Notes: generated by a model from the sequence alone, not told the origin. DNA of 64,000 bases from Evansella caseinilytica (GCF_900107275.1 NZ_FNPI01000012.1:1-64000), one strand, 5' to 3'. Positions 1-9,378 are shown, counted from the first letter of the stretch. Numbers and translations: made by a program.

Positions 1-8
1 GGTAAACG

Positions 9-1619
9 ATGAAAGGTCAACAGTCATTAACGGGAACGTGGACGATGTTCCGCTTTATGCTGCGGCGGGACAGAGTTCAGCTTCCCGTTTGGATTCTCGG
101 CATTGTCCTGCCGATTGTCGGCACCCTTGCCGCTTATGAAAGCCTGTATTCGACGGCAGCAGAACGGCAGGAATCCGCCGCAATGATGTCAAGTCCGGCA
201 GCGATTTCCATGACCGGTCCGGAGTTTTATCTGGAGGATTATACCCTTGGTGCGATGATGGGGCATCAAATGCTCGGCTTTATGGGGATTGTGGTCGCGT
301 TGATGAGTGTGCTGCTCATCGTCCGTCATACGCGGAAAGAGGAGGAAACAGGTCGGACCGAACTAGTTAGAGCTTCGGTGACAGGCAGGCACGCCAACAC
401 GACAGCGGTGTTGATGCTTGCTGTGGCAGTAAATCTTGTGGTTGCCCTTGTTGTCGCTGTAGGGTTGGGGGCAACGGGGGCAGAATCCATCACTTGGGAA
501 GGCTCGTTTTTGTATGGCGCCGCGCTCGCTGTCATTGGCTTGGCTTTTTCCGGGCTGACTTTGCTTTTCGTTCAACTGCTGGAGCATGCAAGGGGAGCCA
601 TCGGCATCAGTACCGGCATGATCGCAATTGCTTATACCTTACGAGCGATTGGAGATATGGGAGAAGAATTTTTTTCCTGGATTTCCCCGATCGGCTGGGC
701 ACAGCAGACAGCCGTTTACTTGGATAATCTTTGGTGGCCGTTATTCATTGGTCTCGCCTTCTTTCTCGTGATGGCGGCAATCGCTTATCCGCTGAGCACA
801 AAGCGCGATGTCGGCGCAGGAATGATTCCTCCGCGGCGAGGCAAGGCGTCTGCATCTGCCGCATTAACGAATCCGCTTGGTCTTGCTTATCGGCTGCAGC
901 GCACCAATCTTATCGTCTGGAGCTTTGCGATGCTGTTATTCGGGATTGCCTATGGCTCATTTTTGGGGGAAGCAGATAAAATGATCGAGTCGATCGGAGA
1001 TTATGCAGAAGAGATGCTGCCGGCGCTGGAGGGGATCTCTCTCGCCGACAGCTTTGCCGCCATGTTTATTTCGATTGCTTCTATCGTGGCGACGATACCA
1101 GCTCTGCAAAGTATCCTGAGGTTGAGAGGAGAAGAGAAGGAAGGGCGGCTGGACGGGATGCTGGCCGGCGCTTTATCCCGTTACCGCCTGCTGGGAAGCT
1201 ATGTTGCCGCTGCCTTAATCAATACGATGATCCTGCTGTTTATGGCAGGATTGGGAATGGGAATAGCCGGAAGTCAGAGCATGGATAATTCCGCTTATCT
1301 TACTGACCTAATGATTGCCGGTCTCTCCTATACCCCGGCTCTTTGGGTTGTTATTGGCGTGGCGGTTGCCCTTATTGGACTAGTGCCAAGGGCAACATCG
1401 TTCAGTTGGGCCGTTCTTGTGTTTGCGTTCCTGGTGATTTATCTCGGAGGCGCGCTGCAAATGCCGGAGTGGGTAATGAAGATTTCGCCGTATCAGCACA
1501 TCGCGCGCTTCCCGGCAGAAGAATTTAACTGGGTACCGCTGTTCTGGCTGACGGCGATAGCCGCCGCGCTCATTGCCGTCGGGATGTACTCCTTCCGTCG
1601 GCGCGACATCAGTATGTGA
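9..1619 (+). CDS. ABC-2 type multidrug exporter permease
   Basis: The 536-residue protein is almost wholly hydrophobic, with about 12 predicted membrane segments in two similar halves: N-terminal residues about 20-270, then a loop rich in Arg and Lys (PPRRGKAS), then a second half. This is the build of the large permeases of antibiotic (tetronasin-type) ABC exporters, which need a separate ATPase. The ATG lies at the extreme left edge, so the ATPase gene normally found upstream is outside the window. The downstream kinase gene has its own promoter, so this gene probably ends a separate operon. Substrate unknown; the family handles polyketide or peptide drugs. Confidence 0.8.
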   Translation: MKGQQSLTGTWTMFRFMLRRDRVQLPVWILGIVLPIVGTLAAYESLYSTAAERQESAAMMSSPAAISMTGPEFYLEDYTLGAMMGHQMLGFMGIVVALMSVLLIVRHTRKEEETGRTELVRASVTGRHANTTAVLMLAVAVNLVVALVVAVGLGATGAESITWEGSFLYGAALAVIGLAFSGLTLLFVQLLEHARGAIGISTGMIAIAYTLRAIGDMGEEFFSWISPIGWAQQTAVYLDNLWWPLFIGLAFFLVMAAIAYPLSTKRDVGAGMIPPRRGKASASAALTNPLGLAYRLQRTNLIVWSFAMLLFGIAYGSFLGEADKMIESIGDYAEEMLPALEGISLADSFAAMFISIASIVATIPALQSILRLRGEEKEGRLDGMLAGALSRYRLLGSYVAAALINTMILLFMAGLGMGIAGSQSMDNSAYLTDLMIAGLSYTPALWVVIGVAVALIGLVPRATSFSWAVLVFAFLVIYLGGALQMPEWVMKISPYQHIARFPAEEFNWVPLFWLTAIAAALIAVGMYSFRRRDISM

Positions 1620-1637
1620 TAGTGATCGCACTAAGGC

Positions 1638-1666
1638 TTTCCTCCCATTCGTGAATTTGCTATGAT
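1638..1666 (+). promoter_or_regulatory. Sigma-A-like promoter of the two-component operon
   Basis: TTTCCT (1638-1643), a 17-bp spacer and an extended -10 TGC-TATGAT (1661-1666) lie between the permease stop and the kinase start. By eye only. Confidence 0.5.
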
Positions 1667-1749
1667 AGGGCTAGATGATCGCTGAGCGTTTGATCAGGAG
1701 AACGGTTGGACGCGCAGCATGGTTCAGAACAAAGGAAGGGGACAGGGAA

Positions 1750-2919
1750 ATGCGGTCATTTTGGATTTGGCTTTTGCTCCTCGGGCTGACCTGGATCTTT
1801 GCCTTGGATCATTTCACGGCGGCATTGACCGAGATGCCGCTGCGCATTCTCGGTACTGCGGTATTTTTTGCCTTGTTTTTTCTTGCCCCGTTATTCAGGA
1901 AAAAACAAGGTATTTTTCTGTTGCTATTCATTGCTGCAGCAGTATTGGCGGTCGTTGTCCTTTGGCCGGAAAGCGCTGATGCTGAAGCGAATCCTTATTC
2001 CTTGCTCATTTATTCCATCCTAGCGGGAAAAGCCGTATATCGTCTATCGGCGCGGCCGGCCGCCGGAGTCGGTGTGCTTCTTTTCAGCGGTGCCCTTGCG
2101 CCGGGCATTGCCGGTTATCCAAGCTTTTCTCCGGTGTTTGTCTCCGTTTATGCGGTGGTGCTTGGCGCGGCCTTTGCCGTTTATCGCAGCATCTCAGTGC
2201 GGGAAGAAGAACTGACCGTGCGAAATGAAGCGTTGCTCAGTGAGTATCGTAAAATGAAAAGACGAATCGCCACGGATGAGAAGCTGGCCCGCGAGGAAGA
2301 GCGGGCCCAAATCGCACGGGACATTCATGACTCAGTCGGGCATAAGCTGACGGCATTGCTGATGCAGCTTGAGGTTTTTCGGATGCAGACGGACAAAAAG
2401 ACGAAAGAGCGCTTGCATGGATTGAAAATGCTGGCCAAGGAAAGCCTTGAAGAGACAAGGAGTGCTGTGAAAACATTAAAGCAGGACGATGCCGGCGGGT
2501 TATCTGCGGTGATTAGTCTGATTCGTAAACTGGAAGCGGAAAGCTTTATCCGTATAGAATTTTCTGTCAAGCACGGTGCATTTTCCGCGCCCCTTAGCAA
2601 TGAACAAGCAATCGCTGTATACAGGGCGGTTCAAGAAGCGTTGACAAATATCATGCGCCACAGCGACGTGAAAGAAGCAGAGATTTTGTTTGAGGCTCCT
2701 GCGGGAAGTATTTTTTATTTTGAAGTGTCCAATCCGGCGTCAGGAGATATGCCGTTTCAGGAAGGGTTCGGCCTTGCGGCAATGAGGGAAAGGATGGAAT
2801 ACGCCGGTGGTCAGCTTGACATTTTTCGCCGGAACGAGCGATTTGTCATACGAGGCAAACTGCCGTTGCTGCAAAAGAAAAGGAGAGAGGTAAGCAATGA
2901 TTCGGATTCTTTTGGCTGA
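1750..2919 (+). CDS. Sensor histidine kinase, NarL-partner type (LnrJ/YfiJ-like)
   Basis: A membrane sensor kinase of 389 residues. About five hydrophobic segments fill residues 1-150, then a linker helix leads to the HisKA_3 box (EERAQIARDIHDSVGHKLTA) holding the phospho-accepting His, and a C-terminal HATPase domain with the N box (VQEALTNIMRHS) and a GFGLAAMRERM G box. The ATG at 1750 is chosen because it follows an AGGGA-type site; an earlier in-frame ATG at 1675 has none and would add a polar tail before the first membrane helix. The gene overlaps the response regulator by 23 bp. Order and types of the next four genes match B. subtilis yfiJKLMN (lnrJKLMN), where the pair senses polyenes such as linearmycin. 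Assignment to that locus is by gene order and family. Confidence 0.85.
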   Translation: MRSFWIWLLLLGLTWIFALDHFTAALTEMPLRILGTAVFFALFFLAPLFRKKQGIFLLLFIAAAVLAVVVLWPESADAEANPYSLLIYSILAGKAVYRLSARPAAGVGVLLFSGALAPGIAGYPSFSPVFVSVYAVVLGAAFAVYRSISVREEELTVRNEALLSEYRKMKRRIATDEKLAREEERAQIARDIHDSVGHKLTALLMQLEVFRMQTDKKTKERLHGLKMLAKESLEETRSAVKTLKQDDAGGLSAVISLIRKLEAESFIRIEFSVKHGAFSAPLSNEQAIAVYRAVQEALTNIMRHSDVKEAEILFEAPAGSIFYFEVSNPASGDMPFQEGFGLAAMRERMEYAGGQLDIFRRNERFVIRGKLPLLQKKRREVSNDSDSFG

Positions 2920-3526
2920 AGATCAAGGCATGGTTCGGCAAGGGCTGAAAATGATGATTGAGACGGACGCAGAACTGCGTGTCACCGGGGAAGCAAGCAA
3001 TGGCCAGGAAGCGATAGCGCTTTGTGAAAGCCATCATTTTGATGTCGTTGTCTTGGATATTCGCATGCCTGTCATGGATGGCCTGGAAGCTGCAAGGATA
3101 ATCAATTCGCGCTGGCCGGAGCGGAAGGTGCTGATTCTTACAACATTTAACGATGACCAATACGCTCTTGAGGCGCTGAAAAGCGGGGCGAGCGGGTACA
3201 TGCTGAAGGATGCCGAGCCGGAGGAGCTGATTCGTGCGATCCGCAGTTGTTTGTCCGGCGGTCTATCCCTGCAAGATCATGTAGCAGCAAAGGTGGTGCC
3301 GCGGCTGATAAAGCAAACGGTGCCGGAAATCGATCCGGCGATCACCCCGCGGGAATTGGATATTATCCGTCGGATCGGGGAGGGGCGGAGCAACAAAGAA
3401 GTCTCCGCAGAATTAGGATTGTCGGTGGGAACAGTGAAAAACCATATCAGCATTATCCTCGATAAATTGGAGCTGCGCGATCGGACCCAACTGGCTATTT
3501 ATGCGATTCGGCACAACATTGTGTGA
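2897..3526 (+). CDS. LuxR/NarL-family response regulator (LnrK/YfiK-like)
   Basis: The 209-residue protein has an N-terminal receiver domain with acidic pocket (LAEDQ), phospho-acceptor Asp in VVLDIRMPVMDG at about residue 54, the switch Thr (ILTTF) and Lys (YMLKDA), and a C-terminal LuxR helix-turn-helix at about residues 145-205 (ELGLSVGTVKNHISIILDKL). It is translationally coupled to the kinase by overlap and should activate the downstream exporter genes. A rho-independent terminator follows, so the exporter genes probably start from their own, regulator-dependent promoter in the 110 bp between 3653 and 3764. Confidence 0.9.
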   Translation: MIRILLAEDQGMVRQGLKMMIETDAELRVTGEASNGQEAIALCESHHFDVVVLDIRMPVMDGLEAARIINSRWPERKVLILTTFNDDQYALEALKSGASGYMLKDAEPEELIRAIRSCLSGGLSLQDHVAAKVVPRLIKQTVPEIDPAITPRELDIIRRIGEGRSNKEVSAELGLSVGTVKNHISIILDKLELRDRTQLAIYAIRHNIV

Positions 3527-3628
3527 AGAAAGAAGGAAGTTGCCTCGTGCTTGATCAAAAAAGCGTTCTTTTTATGTATTTACAGAAAAAATGACTAAAG
3601 TCATGGAAAAATATAAAACGGATGACGG

Positions 3629-3653
3629 AAGACAGTGGGAACACTGTCTTTTT
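3629..3653 (+). terminator. Rho-independent terminator after the two-component genes
   Basis: AAGACAGTG (3629-3637), loop GGAA, CACTGTCTT (3642-3650) and further T residues. The 9-bp stem is perfect. Confidence 0.85.
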
Positions 3654-3763
3654 CCATATATACTTTGTATGAAAATAAGCAATCATCAACAGCCAATCAT
3701 ATGATATTCATTCTTCCAATGAAGCAAAATGTTGATGTGAACAGATGTTAGGAGGATGGTTTT

Positions 3764-4696
3764 ATGCTGGAAACAGAAGCATTGCGCAAAGTATTTAACG
3801 GGAAAGCAGCCGTAGATGGAATCAATTTATATATGGAAAAAGGAGAATCCGTCGGCTTGCTCGGTCCGAACGGTGCCGGAAAATCGACGACGATTTCGAT
3901 GATATCGTCCTTGGTGAGACCGACATCCGGAGACGTCATGCTGCACGGCAAGAGCACGGTCAAAGATCCGTCACAAATTAGACGCGTCCTCGGAGTGGTT
4001 CCGCAAGAAATCGCGTTGTATCAAGAGCTGACGGCATATGAAAACTTAATATTTTTCGGCAGAATTTACGGTCTCCGCGGGAAGGTGCTGGAGAAAAAAA
4101 TTGCCGAGGTGCTGGAACTGGTCGGGCTCGCCGATCGGCAAAAGGAAGTTGTCAAAACGTATTCGGGGGGAATGCAGCGACGGATCAATATGGCGGCTGC
4201 CATGCTGCATGAGCCGGAAATTTTAATTATGGATGAGCCGACTGTGGGGATCGATCCCCAATCGAGAAGTCATATATTGGAAACGGTCCGAAGACTTAAC
4301 CAAGAAAAAGGCTTGACGGTTTTATACACGAGTCACTATATGGAAGAAGTGGAGCGTTTGTGCGACCGCGTGTACATTATGGATCATGGCCGGATCATTG
4401 CTTCCGGAGCAAAGGATGAGCTGAAGCGGATCTTATCCGGTGAGGAAACAATCTGGATTGATTTAGATCGTCCTTATCCAAAACTTCTCTCCAGCCTGCA
4501 AATGAACGAAGAAATCATCCAGGCGACGGAAACCGAAAAAGGAGTCAAGCTCATTGTTCCAAAAGGAGCGCGAATTCTTGCAAGTGTGTTTCAGGAAGCG
4601 GAACATCATCAAGTGCAAATAGTTAATGTGAATGTGCAAACTCCGACATTGGAAGATGTGTTCCTGCATCTGACCGGGCGAAAACTGAGGGACTGA
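3764..4696 (+). CDS. ABC exporter ATP-binding protein (LnrL/YfiL-like)
   Basis: The 310-residue ATPase shows Walker A (GPNGAGKST) near residue 38, the Q-loop, signature (YSGGMQRR) near residue 133, Walker B (ILIMDEPTVGIDP) near residue 155 and the H-loop (YTSHYMEE). A C-terminal extension of about 90 residues is usual for drug-exporter ATPases of the CcmA/DrrA group. A strong AGGAGG site precedes the ATG. Two permease genes follow within 15 bp, so it powers a heterodimeric ABC-2 exporter. By homology of order with lnrLMN it should confer resistance to linear polyene or similar membrane-active antibiotics; the substrate is inferred. Confidence 0.9.
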   Translation: MLETEALRKVFNGKAAVDGINLYMEKGESVGLLGPNGAGKSTTISMISSLVRPTSGDVMLHGKSTVKDPSQIRRVLGVVPQEIALYQELTAYENLIFFGRIYGLRGKVLEKKIAEVLELVGLADRQKEVVKTYSGGMQRRINMAAAMLHEPEILIMDEPTVGIDPQSRSHILETVRRLNQEKGLTVLYTSHYMEEVERLCDRVYIMDHGRIIASGAKDELKRILSGEETIWIDLDRPYPKLLSSLQMNEEIIQATETEKGVKLIVPKGARILASVFQEAEHHQVQIVNVNVQTPTLEDVFLHLTGRKLRD

Positions 4697-4708
4697 GGTG
4701 AGGTGTCA

Positions 4709-5995
4709 ATGGGTACTTTTTTAAAGAAAGATATGCTCGTTCTTGTCCGCGATAAAACAGAATTGACTATCCTGTTAGCGATGCCGTTTATTTTAATGGT
4801 GATTTTAGGCTTTGCACTTAGAGGGCTGCTTGGCGGAGACACGGAGGCACTTCATATGCCGGTGGCGGTCGTTCAACTGGATGATGAGCAGCGCGGTACA
4901 GAGCAATTTGTGGACGAGCTGGATTCAATCGGGCTTCCTCCAGAAGTGATGGCGGAACTGGAAATGACAGCTGCAGAGCTTCGGCCGTATTCCTTGCTGG
5001 AAAACATATTGACCAGCGACAATATGAGCGATATGTTAGAGCCGGTGTTGCTTGATGCTTCGGAGGCAGAGCAAGCCTTAAAAAACGGGGAAGTGGCAGC
5101 TGTTTTGACGGTACCGGAAAACTTCACATATCACGCTTTGCAAAAAATGCTGCTTGATATCGGGAGCGGAAGTGAACTTCACATCAGTGTCAGTGAGTAC
5201 GGTTCCCTTTCCGCCAGTTTGTTTCATGAAATAATCGATAGATTTGTCCATACGCTGAATTTTGAGACGGCTGTTTCCAAAGCAAGCGGAGACATGGCTA
5301 CAACTTCGGCAGAGCAAGAGGAAATGGCTGCGGCTGCGGACATCGGAGGCATAGAAACGGTCTCCGCCAGAGAGCCGGTCAGTTCCTTTCAGTACTATAC
5401 AATTGCCATGGCGGTAATGTTTGTTTTATATGTGGCTACGGCAATAGGGCAAAAAGCGTATGTGGAAAGACAGCAGCATGTGTTCAGCCGTATTTTGCTT
5501 TCCGACAGACACCCGCTTGCCTATTTAGGCGGGAAATTCGTATCGGCAACGGTGATTGCCTTTTGTCAAATCGTTATTTTGTTCGTGTTGTCGTCACTTA
5601 TTTTTCGCAGTTTTGCATCCGAAACAGTTGCGTTCTGGTTTGGGATGGCCGTGATTTCTTTCGTTCTTTCCATTTGCGTGGGAGGAGTGGCCGCACTGCT
5701 CACATCCTTGACGATACGCTTTAACAACAATGCGGTCACTATCGTTTTCTCCGCCGGCATTGTGTCTTTGCTGGCCTTTGTGGGCGGCAGCTTCATGCCT
5801 GTATCGGAAATGGCGGAATTTCTTGGAGTGATTGGCAGATGGACACCGAATGGAGCGGCATTGTCTGCGTATATCCAGTGGATGCAAGGCGCGGATGCAA
5901 AACTGCTGCTTGAGCCGATGACAAGAATTGCAGTCATTGCCGTCGTCCTGTTGTCAGCCAGTGTGTTCATTTTTCCGAGAAGGAGGTCGATCTGA
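4709..5995 (+). CDS. ABC-2 exporter permease (LnrM/YfiM-like)
   Basis: The 428-residue membrane protein has an N-terminal membrane helix (residues about 20-40), a large polar extracytoplasmic domain (about 45-225) and five to six C-terminal helices, the ABC2_membrane_3 (YhaP/NatB-like) arrangement. ATG 4709 is preferred to the in-frame GTG at 4703 because AGGTGAGG (4695-4702) sits 6 bases before it but directly abuts the GTG. It follows the ATPase gene closely and lies 2 bp before its partner permease. Confidence 0.85.
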   Translation: MGTFLKKDMLVLVRDKTELTILLAMPFILMVILGFALRGLLGGDTEALHMPVAVVQLDDEQRGTEQFVDELDSIGLPPEVMAELEMTAAELRPYSLLENILTSDNMSDMLEPVLLDASEAEQALKNGEVAAVLTVPENFTYHALQKMLLDIGSGSELHISVSEYGSLSASLFHEIIDRFVHTLNFETAVSKASGDMATTSAEQEEMAAAADIGGIETVSAREPVSSFQYYTIAMAVMFVLYVATAIGQKAYVERQQHVFSRILLSDRHPLAYLGGKFVSATVIAFCQIVILFVLSSLIFRSFASETVAFWFGMAVISFVLSICVGGVAALLTSLTIRFNNNAVTIVFSAGIVSLLAFVGGSFMPVSEMAEFLGVIGRWTPNGAALSAYIQWMQGADAKLLLEPMTRIAVIAVVLLSASVFIFPRRRSI

Positions 5996-5997
5996 TC

Positions 5998-7092
5998 ATG
6001 AAATCCGTTTTTCTTTTACAATGGCGGCGATTGTATCGCGCGCCGGTAATGCTTGTTTTCCTCGTCTTAACGATTGTATTTGTCTCGCTGCTGGCGGGGG
6101 CTAATTCCGAAAACAAGCTGACTGTTTATACGTTTTTTGATTCCGCTTTGACGGACGAAGGAAGCGATGCGTGGCTGGAAAAGTTAAATGAAGCAGAACT
6201 GTTTGAGTTTCGTGAAGCACAGGAAGAGGAAGCAAGGCAGGCAGTCTTTGCCGGAGAAATTAATTTTGCCGTACAGTTAATGAACGATGATTACCGTCTC
6301 CTTGTCGCAGCGGATGATCCAAACAGGTTTTTGCTGGAAAATTACGTGAATCAAGTGTTTGCAGAGGAATTGCGCTTGCGGGAAGCAGAGCAGCAAAGCA
6401 GCGGAGGTGAGATTCGGACAAGTGTGGAAAAATACATGGCTGACCCTCCCCTTCAGGCTGTCACTACCTCTTTAGAAGGAGAAGGATCGTTTAAACAAGA
6501 GGGACAGCTGCAGGTTTTATTCGGCATGAGCCTGTTCTTTTCCATTTACACCGTGCTGTTCAGTCTTATGAATATCGCGGAAGAAAAACGAGGGGGGACA
6601 TGGGACCGTATGATCATTTCCCCGCTTCGTAAATGGCAAGTTTATTTAGGGCATATGACATTTTGTTTTATCGTCGGCTTTGCTCAAATTGTTTTGATCT
6701 TTCTGTTTTTTCACTACGTATTCGGCTTCGATCTCGGAGAACGTTATGGAACGATGGCGGTTATTTTAGGCTGCTATACGTTTGCCGTCGTCGCGTTGGG
6801 CTTGCTGCTCATGGGCTTGGTGAAAACACCTCAGCAACTGCAGGCGGTGATCCCGATTGTGGCTTCCGCCATCGCCATGCTTGGCGGGGCATTTTGGCCG
6901 ATCGAAGTTGTGACCAATGAAATCATGCTGGCAGTATCAAAAGGGATGCCGATCTTTTACGGTATCGATGCGTTGAAGGGCGCAGCGCTTTATGACAGAG
7001 GGCTGTCGGAGTTGCTTCACCCGATTTCCATGATGATGTTGTTCGGTGTGGCTTGCATGGGAATCGGCATCAATTTGATGGAGCGGCGGTAA
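5998..7092 (+). CDS. ABC-2 exporter permease (LnrN/YfiN-like)
   Basis: A second ABC-2 permease of 364 residues with the same plan as its neighbour: N-terminal helix, polar loop to about residue 170, then six helices including the GGTWDRMIISPLRKWQVYLG segment typical of the coupling region. An AAGGAGGTCGATC site overlaps the end of the upstream gene. It is the last gene of the exporter operon. Its stop codon lies inside the first unit of a degenerate 52-bp repeat, and a terminator follows at 7382. Confidence 0.85.
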   Translation: MKSVFLLQWRRLYRAPVMLVFLVLTIVFVSLLAGANSENKLTVYTFFDSALTDEGSDAWLEKLNEAELFEFREAQEEEARQAVFAGEINFAVQLMNDDYRLLVAADDPNRFLLENYVNQVFAEELRLREAEQQSSGGEIRTSVEKYMADPPLQAVTTSLEGEGSFKQEGQLQVLFGMSLFFSIYTVLFSLMNIAEEKRGGTWDRMIISPLRKWQVYLGHMTFCFIVGFAQIVLIFLFFHYVFGFDLGERYGTMAVILGCYTFAVVALGLLLMGLVKTPQQLQAVIPIVASAIAMLGGAFWPIEVVTNEIMLAVSKGMPIFYGIDALKGAALYDRGLSELLHPISMMMLFGVACMGIGINLMERR

Positions 7093-7240
7093 CGAATAGA
7101 AGTTATCATGCCTGTACCAGGTATCGAAGTTGTCGAAGGTTAATGAATAGGTGCTAATCGTGTACGAAAAGAGTCTTGAAGCGTGCGAACGTGAAAGAAT
7201 AGCATCTAATCGTGAACGAATCGATAGCCGAAGCCGTTAT
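7089..7240 (+). repeat. Degenerate units of the 52-bp repeat family
   Basis: Three related units begin at 7089 (GTAACGAATAG), 7139 (GTTAATGAATAG) and 7191 (GTGAAAGAATAG). The last two are exactly 52 bp apart, and each is followed by a CTAATCGTG(T/A)ACGAA segment. Spacing and sequence match the array at 52774-53125. The first unit overlaps the stop codon of the upstream permease gene. Confidence 0.6.
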
Positions 7241-7381
7241 ACCGTAACAAATAACGCTTCGCCGTGTTGTTGAACACGCTCTGCGGCCTTAAATGAAGCG
7301 TTTCTGACTGGCAGGCTCTGGAGCCGCCGAAGATCATGAACTGGTGTCAAAAACAAACTTAATCTTGAAAATGTAAACAAT

Positions 7382-7423
7382 AAAAACCCCTTACCTTCAT
7401 TGAGCGAAGCGTAGGGGGTTTTT
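7382..7423 (+). terminator. Rho-independent terminator after the exporter operon
   Basis: AAAAACCCC..TAC pairs with GTAGGGGGTTTTT, with an inner CTTC/GAAG stem. The A-run on one side and T-run on the other allow it to act on both strands. Between 7241 and 7381 I see only an inverted repeat AACGCTTC (7253-7260) / GAAGCGTT (7295-7302). Confidence 0.75.
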
Positions 7424-7578
7424 ACCTAAAAGCTTTTGAATCAAAATGTAGGAGAGAAACGGTCCGGCACAGCGATTCCTAGCAAAAAATCCAGTTAAAT
7501 TTTTGAGTGAAAATAAGCTTTTGCTACTATCAAATTTCCAATTTACAACGTTTTCCTAAATTATTCACAGCATTATAA

Positions 7579-7601
7579 TTGATAATGAAATTCATTGTCA
7601 A
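7579..7601 (+). promoter_or_regulatory. Fur box upstream of the AraC-type regulator
   Basis: TTGATAATGAA and ATTCATTGTCAA form a near-perfect inverted repeat close to the Fur consensus GATAATGATAATCATTATC. It directly follows a TATAAT -10 (7574-7579), so Fur binding would block this promoter under iron-replete conditions. Confidence 0.85.
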
Positions 7602-7642
7602 TTATAATGGTTACGAATCATGTCATATGGAGGGAAACGCAG

Positions 7643-9307
7643 ATGTATATAAATGATCATCACCCTGCAGAAAAAAAATCATCCGCCGCTCAAGGTGAAA
7701 ATGGGGAGATGCAGCAATCCATTTGGAATTGCCTGCTTTTCAGCATCATGGAGATGGAGCGGCTAAAAACGGTTTGTGAACCGCCGAAATTAACGAACTC
7801 CTTTGAACTCCTTATCGTCAAAGACGGGAAGGCGATGCTCAAACTGGAAGAGGAAAGCTTTTTGCTGCTCTCTGAGGATGTTTGCGTCATCCATCCGTCC
7901 CAAGTATACAGCATTCAATCGAAAAATGCCGAAGAAGTCGACTATTATTTATATAAATTTGACGTCCTATCCGGCAATCAGCAAGAATCTGCACTCGTGT
8001 TTCAAACATTAAAGCATGAAAGCCATCATTTTCCGTTGAAAGGAAAAATCGCGTCTTCCAACTGGTCAGCGATTATCGAGGCGGCTGAAAGGCTCTACCT
8101 GCTAAGGAAGCACCAGACCAGTGAAGATCACTTTCAAAAAAGAATTTTGTTTGAACAACTCATCTATCTCCTTTTGGCAAGCAAAAATTCCGCAATGGAA
8201 AAAGACACGTTGGCGGCGGTTGAAGAAACAAGACGATACATGGAAAAGCATTTTCATGAAAACATCACGGTGGAAAGTCTGGCAAGAAAAGCGAAGGTCA
8301 GTCCGAAATATTATTCCGCTTTATTTAAAAAAGAGTATGGCATCAATCTAAGTGATTATTTAACCCGCCTTAGGGTCAGCAAAGCAAAAAGCCTGTTGGC
8401 AAGGAACGATGAAAGACTTTGCAGCATTGCCAATCTAGTAGGCTACAACGACGAGTTTTACTTAAGCCGCAAATTTAAAAAAGTGGTCGGTATGTCCCCC
8501 TCCGCTTACCGGAAACAGCGGCAAAGAAAAATCGCTGCTTACGACTTTTCCGGCACCGGCCACTTATTGGCTTTAAAGATTTTTCCTTATGCGGCGCCGA
8601 TTCATCCGAAATGGACGTCATCTTATTACCATGCGTATCGAAATGATATTCCCGTTCACTTAAGTGCGTTTCAAATCAACAAAGACTGGCAGGGGAATAT
8701 TGACAAGTTGACGACTGATCCGCCGGATGTGATCATCAGCAGGGACGAAATCAGCGAGGAGGAGAAAGGGTTATTGCAAGACATTGCTCCGGTTTTTTAT
8801 TTTTCCCATAAGCTGTGCTGGCGGGGACAACTGCTCAGAATCGCCAAATTTCTTGGGGAGGAGCAGGAAGCGGAAGAATGGCTGCGCCATTATGACAGAC
8901 AAGTGACTTATACTCGAAAACAAATAGCCAAGCGCGTCGGGGATGAGACGTTTTTGCCTTTGCGTTTTTATCGGGGGACGTTATATTTCGACTGCTCGCG
9001 GACAATGACGGAAGTTATCTGCGGCGACTTATCGCTCAAGCTGGCGTCGGCTGCCGGTTCAATGCCGCTGAAACAAGCTGTATCACTTGAAATTTTACTG
9101 AAGATCAATCCTGACCGTTTGCTGGTAAACGTATGTCAAGAATCGCTGACTCTAGACAGTTGGAAAGCGTTGCAAAAATCAGGGATCTGGAACGACCTGC
9201 ATGCCGTTCGCTCCGACCATGTATATTTTATCGCTTCGGACCCGTGGCGAGAATACTCAGCAAGTGCGCATGAACGGGTACTGCAGGAGACTGCCTTCAT
9301 GTTTTAG
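7643..9307 (+). CDS. btr: AraC-family regulator with siderophore-binding domain (Btr-like)
   Basis: The 554-residue regulator has an N-terminal cupin-like region (about 1-170), an AraC helix-turn-helix pair at about residues 190-290 (ESLARKAKVSPKYYSALFKK and SIANLVGYNDEFYLSRKFKK), and a C-terminal TroA/FeuA-like periplasmic-binding domain (about 315-550). This fusion is that of B. subtilis Btr, which senses bacillibactin and activates feuABC. Start ATG 7643 follows GGAGGGA by 7 bases; an in-frame ATG at 7595 lies inside the Fur box and cannot be used sensibly. It is followed directly by the feuA-like gene, whose promoter carries candidate Btr direct repeats. Confidence 0.9.
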   Translation: MYINDHHPAEKKSSAAQGENGEMQQSIWNCLLFSIMEMERLKTVCEPPKLTNSFELLIVKDGKAMLKLEEESFLLLSEDVCVIHPSQVYSIQSKNAEEVDYYLYKFDVLSGNQQESALVFQTLKHESHHFPLKGKIASSNWSAIIEAAERLYLLRKHQTSEDHFQKRILFEQLIYLLLASKNSAMEKDTLAAVEETRRYMEKHFHENITVESLARKAKVSPKYYSALFKKEYGINLSDYLTRLRVSKAKSLLARNDERLCSIANLVGYNDEFYLSRKFKKVVGMSPSAYRKQRQRKIAAYDFSGTGHLLALKIFPYAAPIHPKWTSSYYHAYRNDIPVHLSAFQINKDWQGNIDKLTTDPPDVIISRDEISEEEKGLLQDIAPVFYFSHKLCWRGQLLRIAKFLGEEQEAEEWLRHYDRQVTYTRKQIAKRVGDETFLPLRFYRGTLYFDCSRTMTEVICGDLSLKLASAAGSMPLKQAVSLEILLKINPDRLLVNVCQESLTLDSWKALQKSGIWNDLHAVRSDHVYFIASDPWREYSASAHERVLQETAFMF

Positions 9308-9312
9308 AGAAA

Positions 9313-9368
9313 TCGTCCATCCAGAAAACAAGAATTTGTCCATGTTGGAATGGAAAAGATTGTCGTAT
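9313..9368 (+). promoter_or_regulatory. Candidate Btr direct repeats upstream of feuA
   Basis: TCGTCCAT (9313-9320) and TTGTCCAT (9336-9343), with a weaker TTGTCGTA (from 9360), lie 23-24 bp apart just upstream of and across the TATAAT at 9366-9371. Spaced direct repeats are typical targets of AraC-type activators. The assignment to Btr is inferred from position. Confidence 0.45.
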
Positions 9369-9378
9369 AATCCTATAT

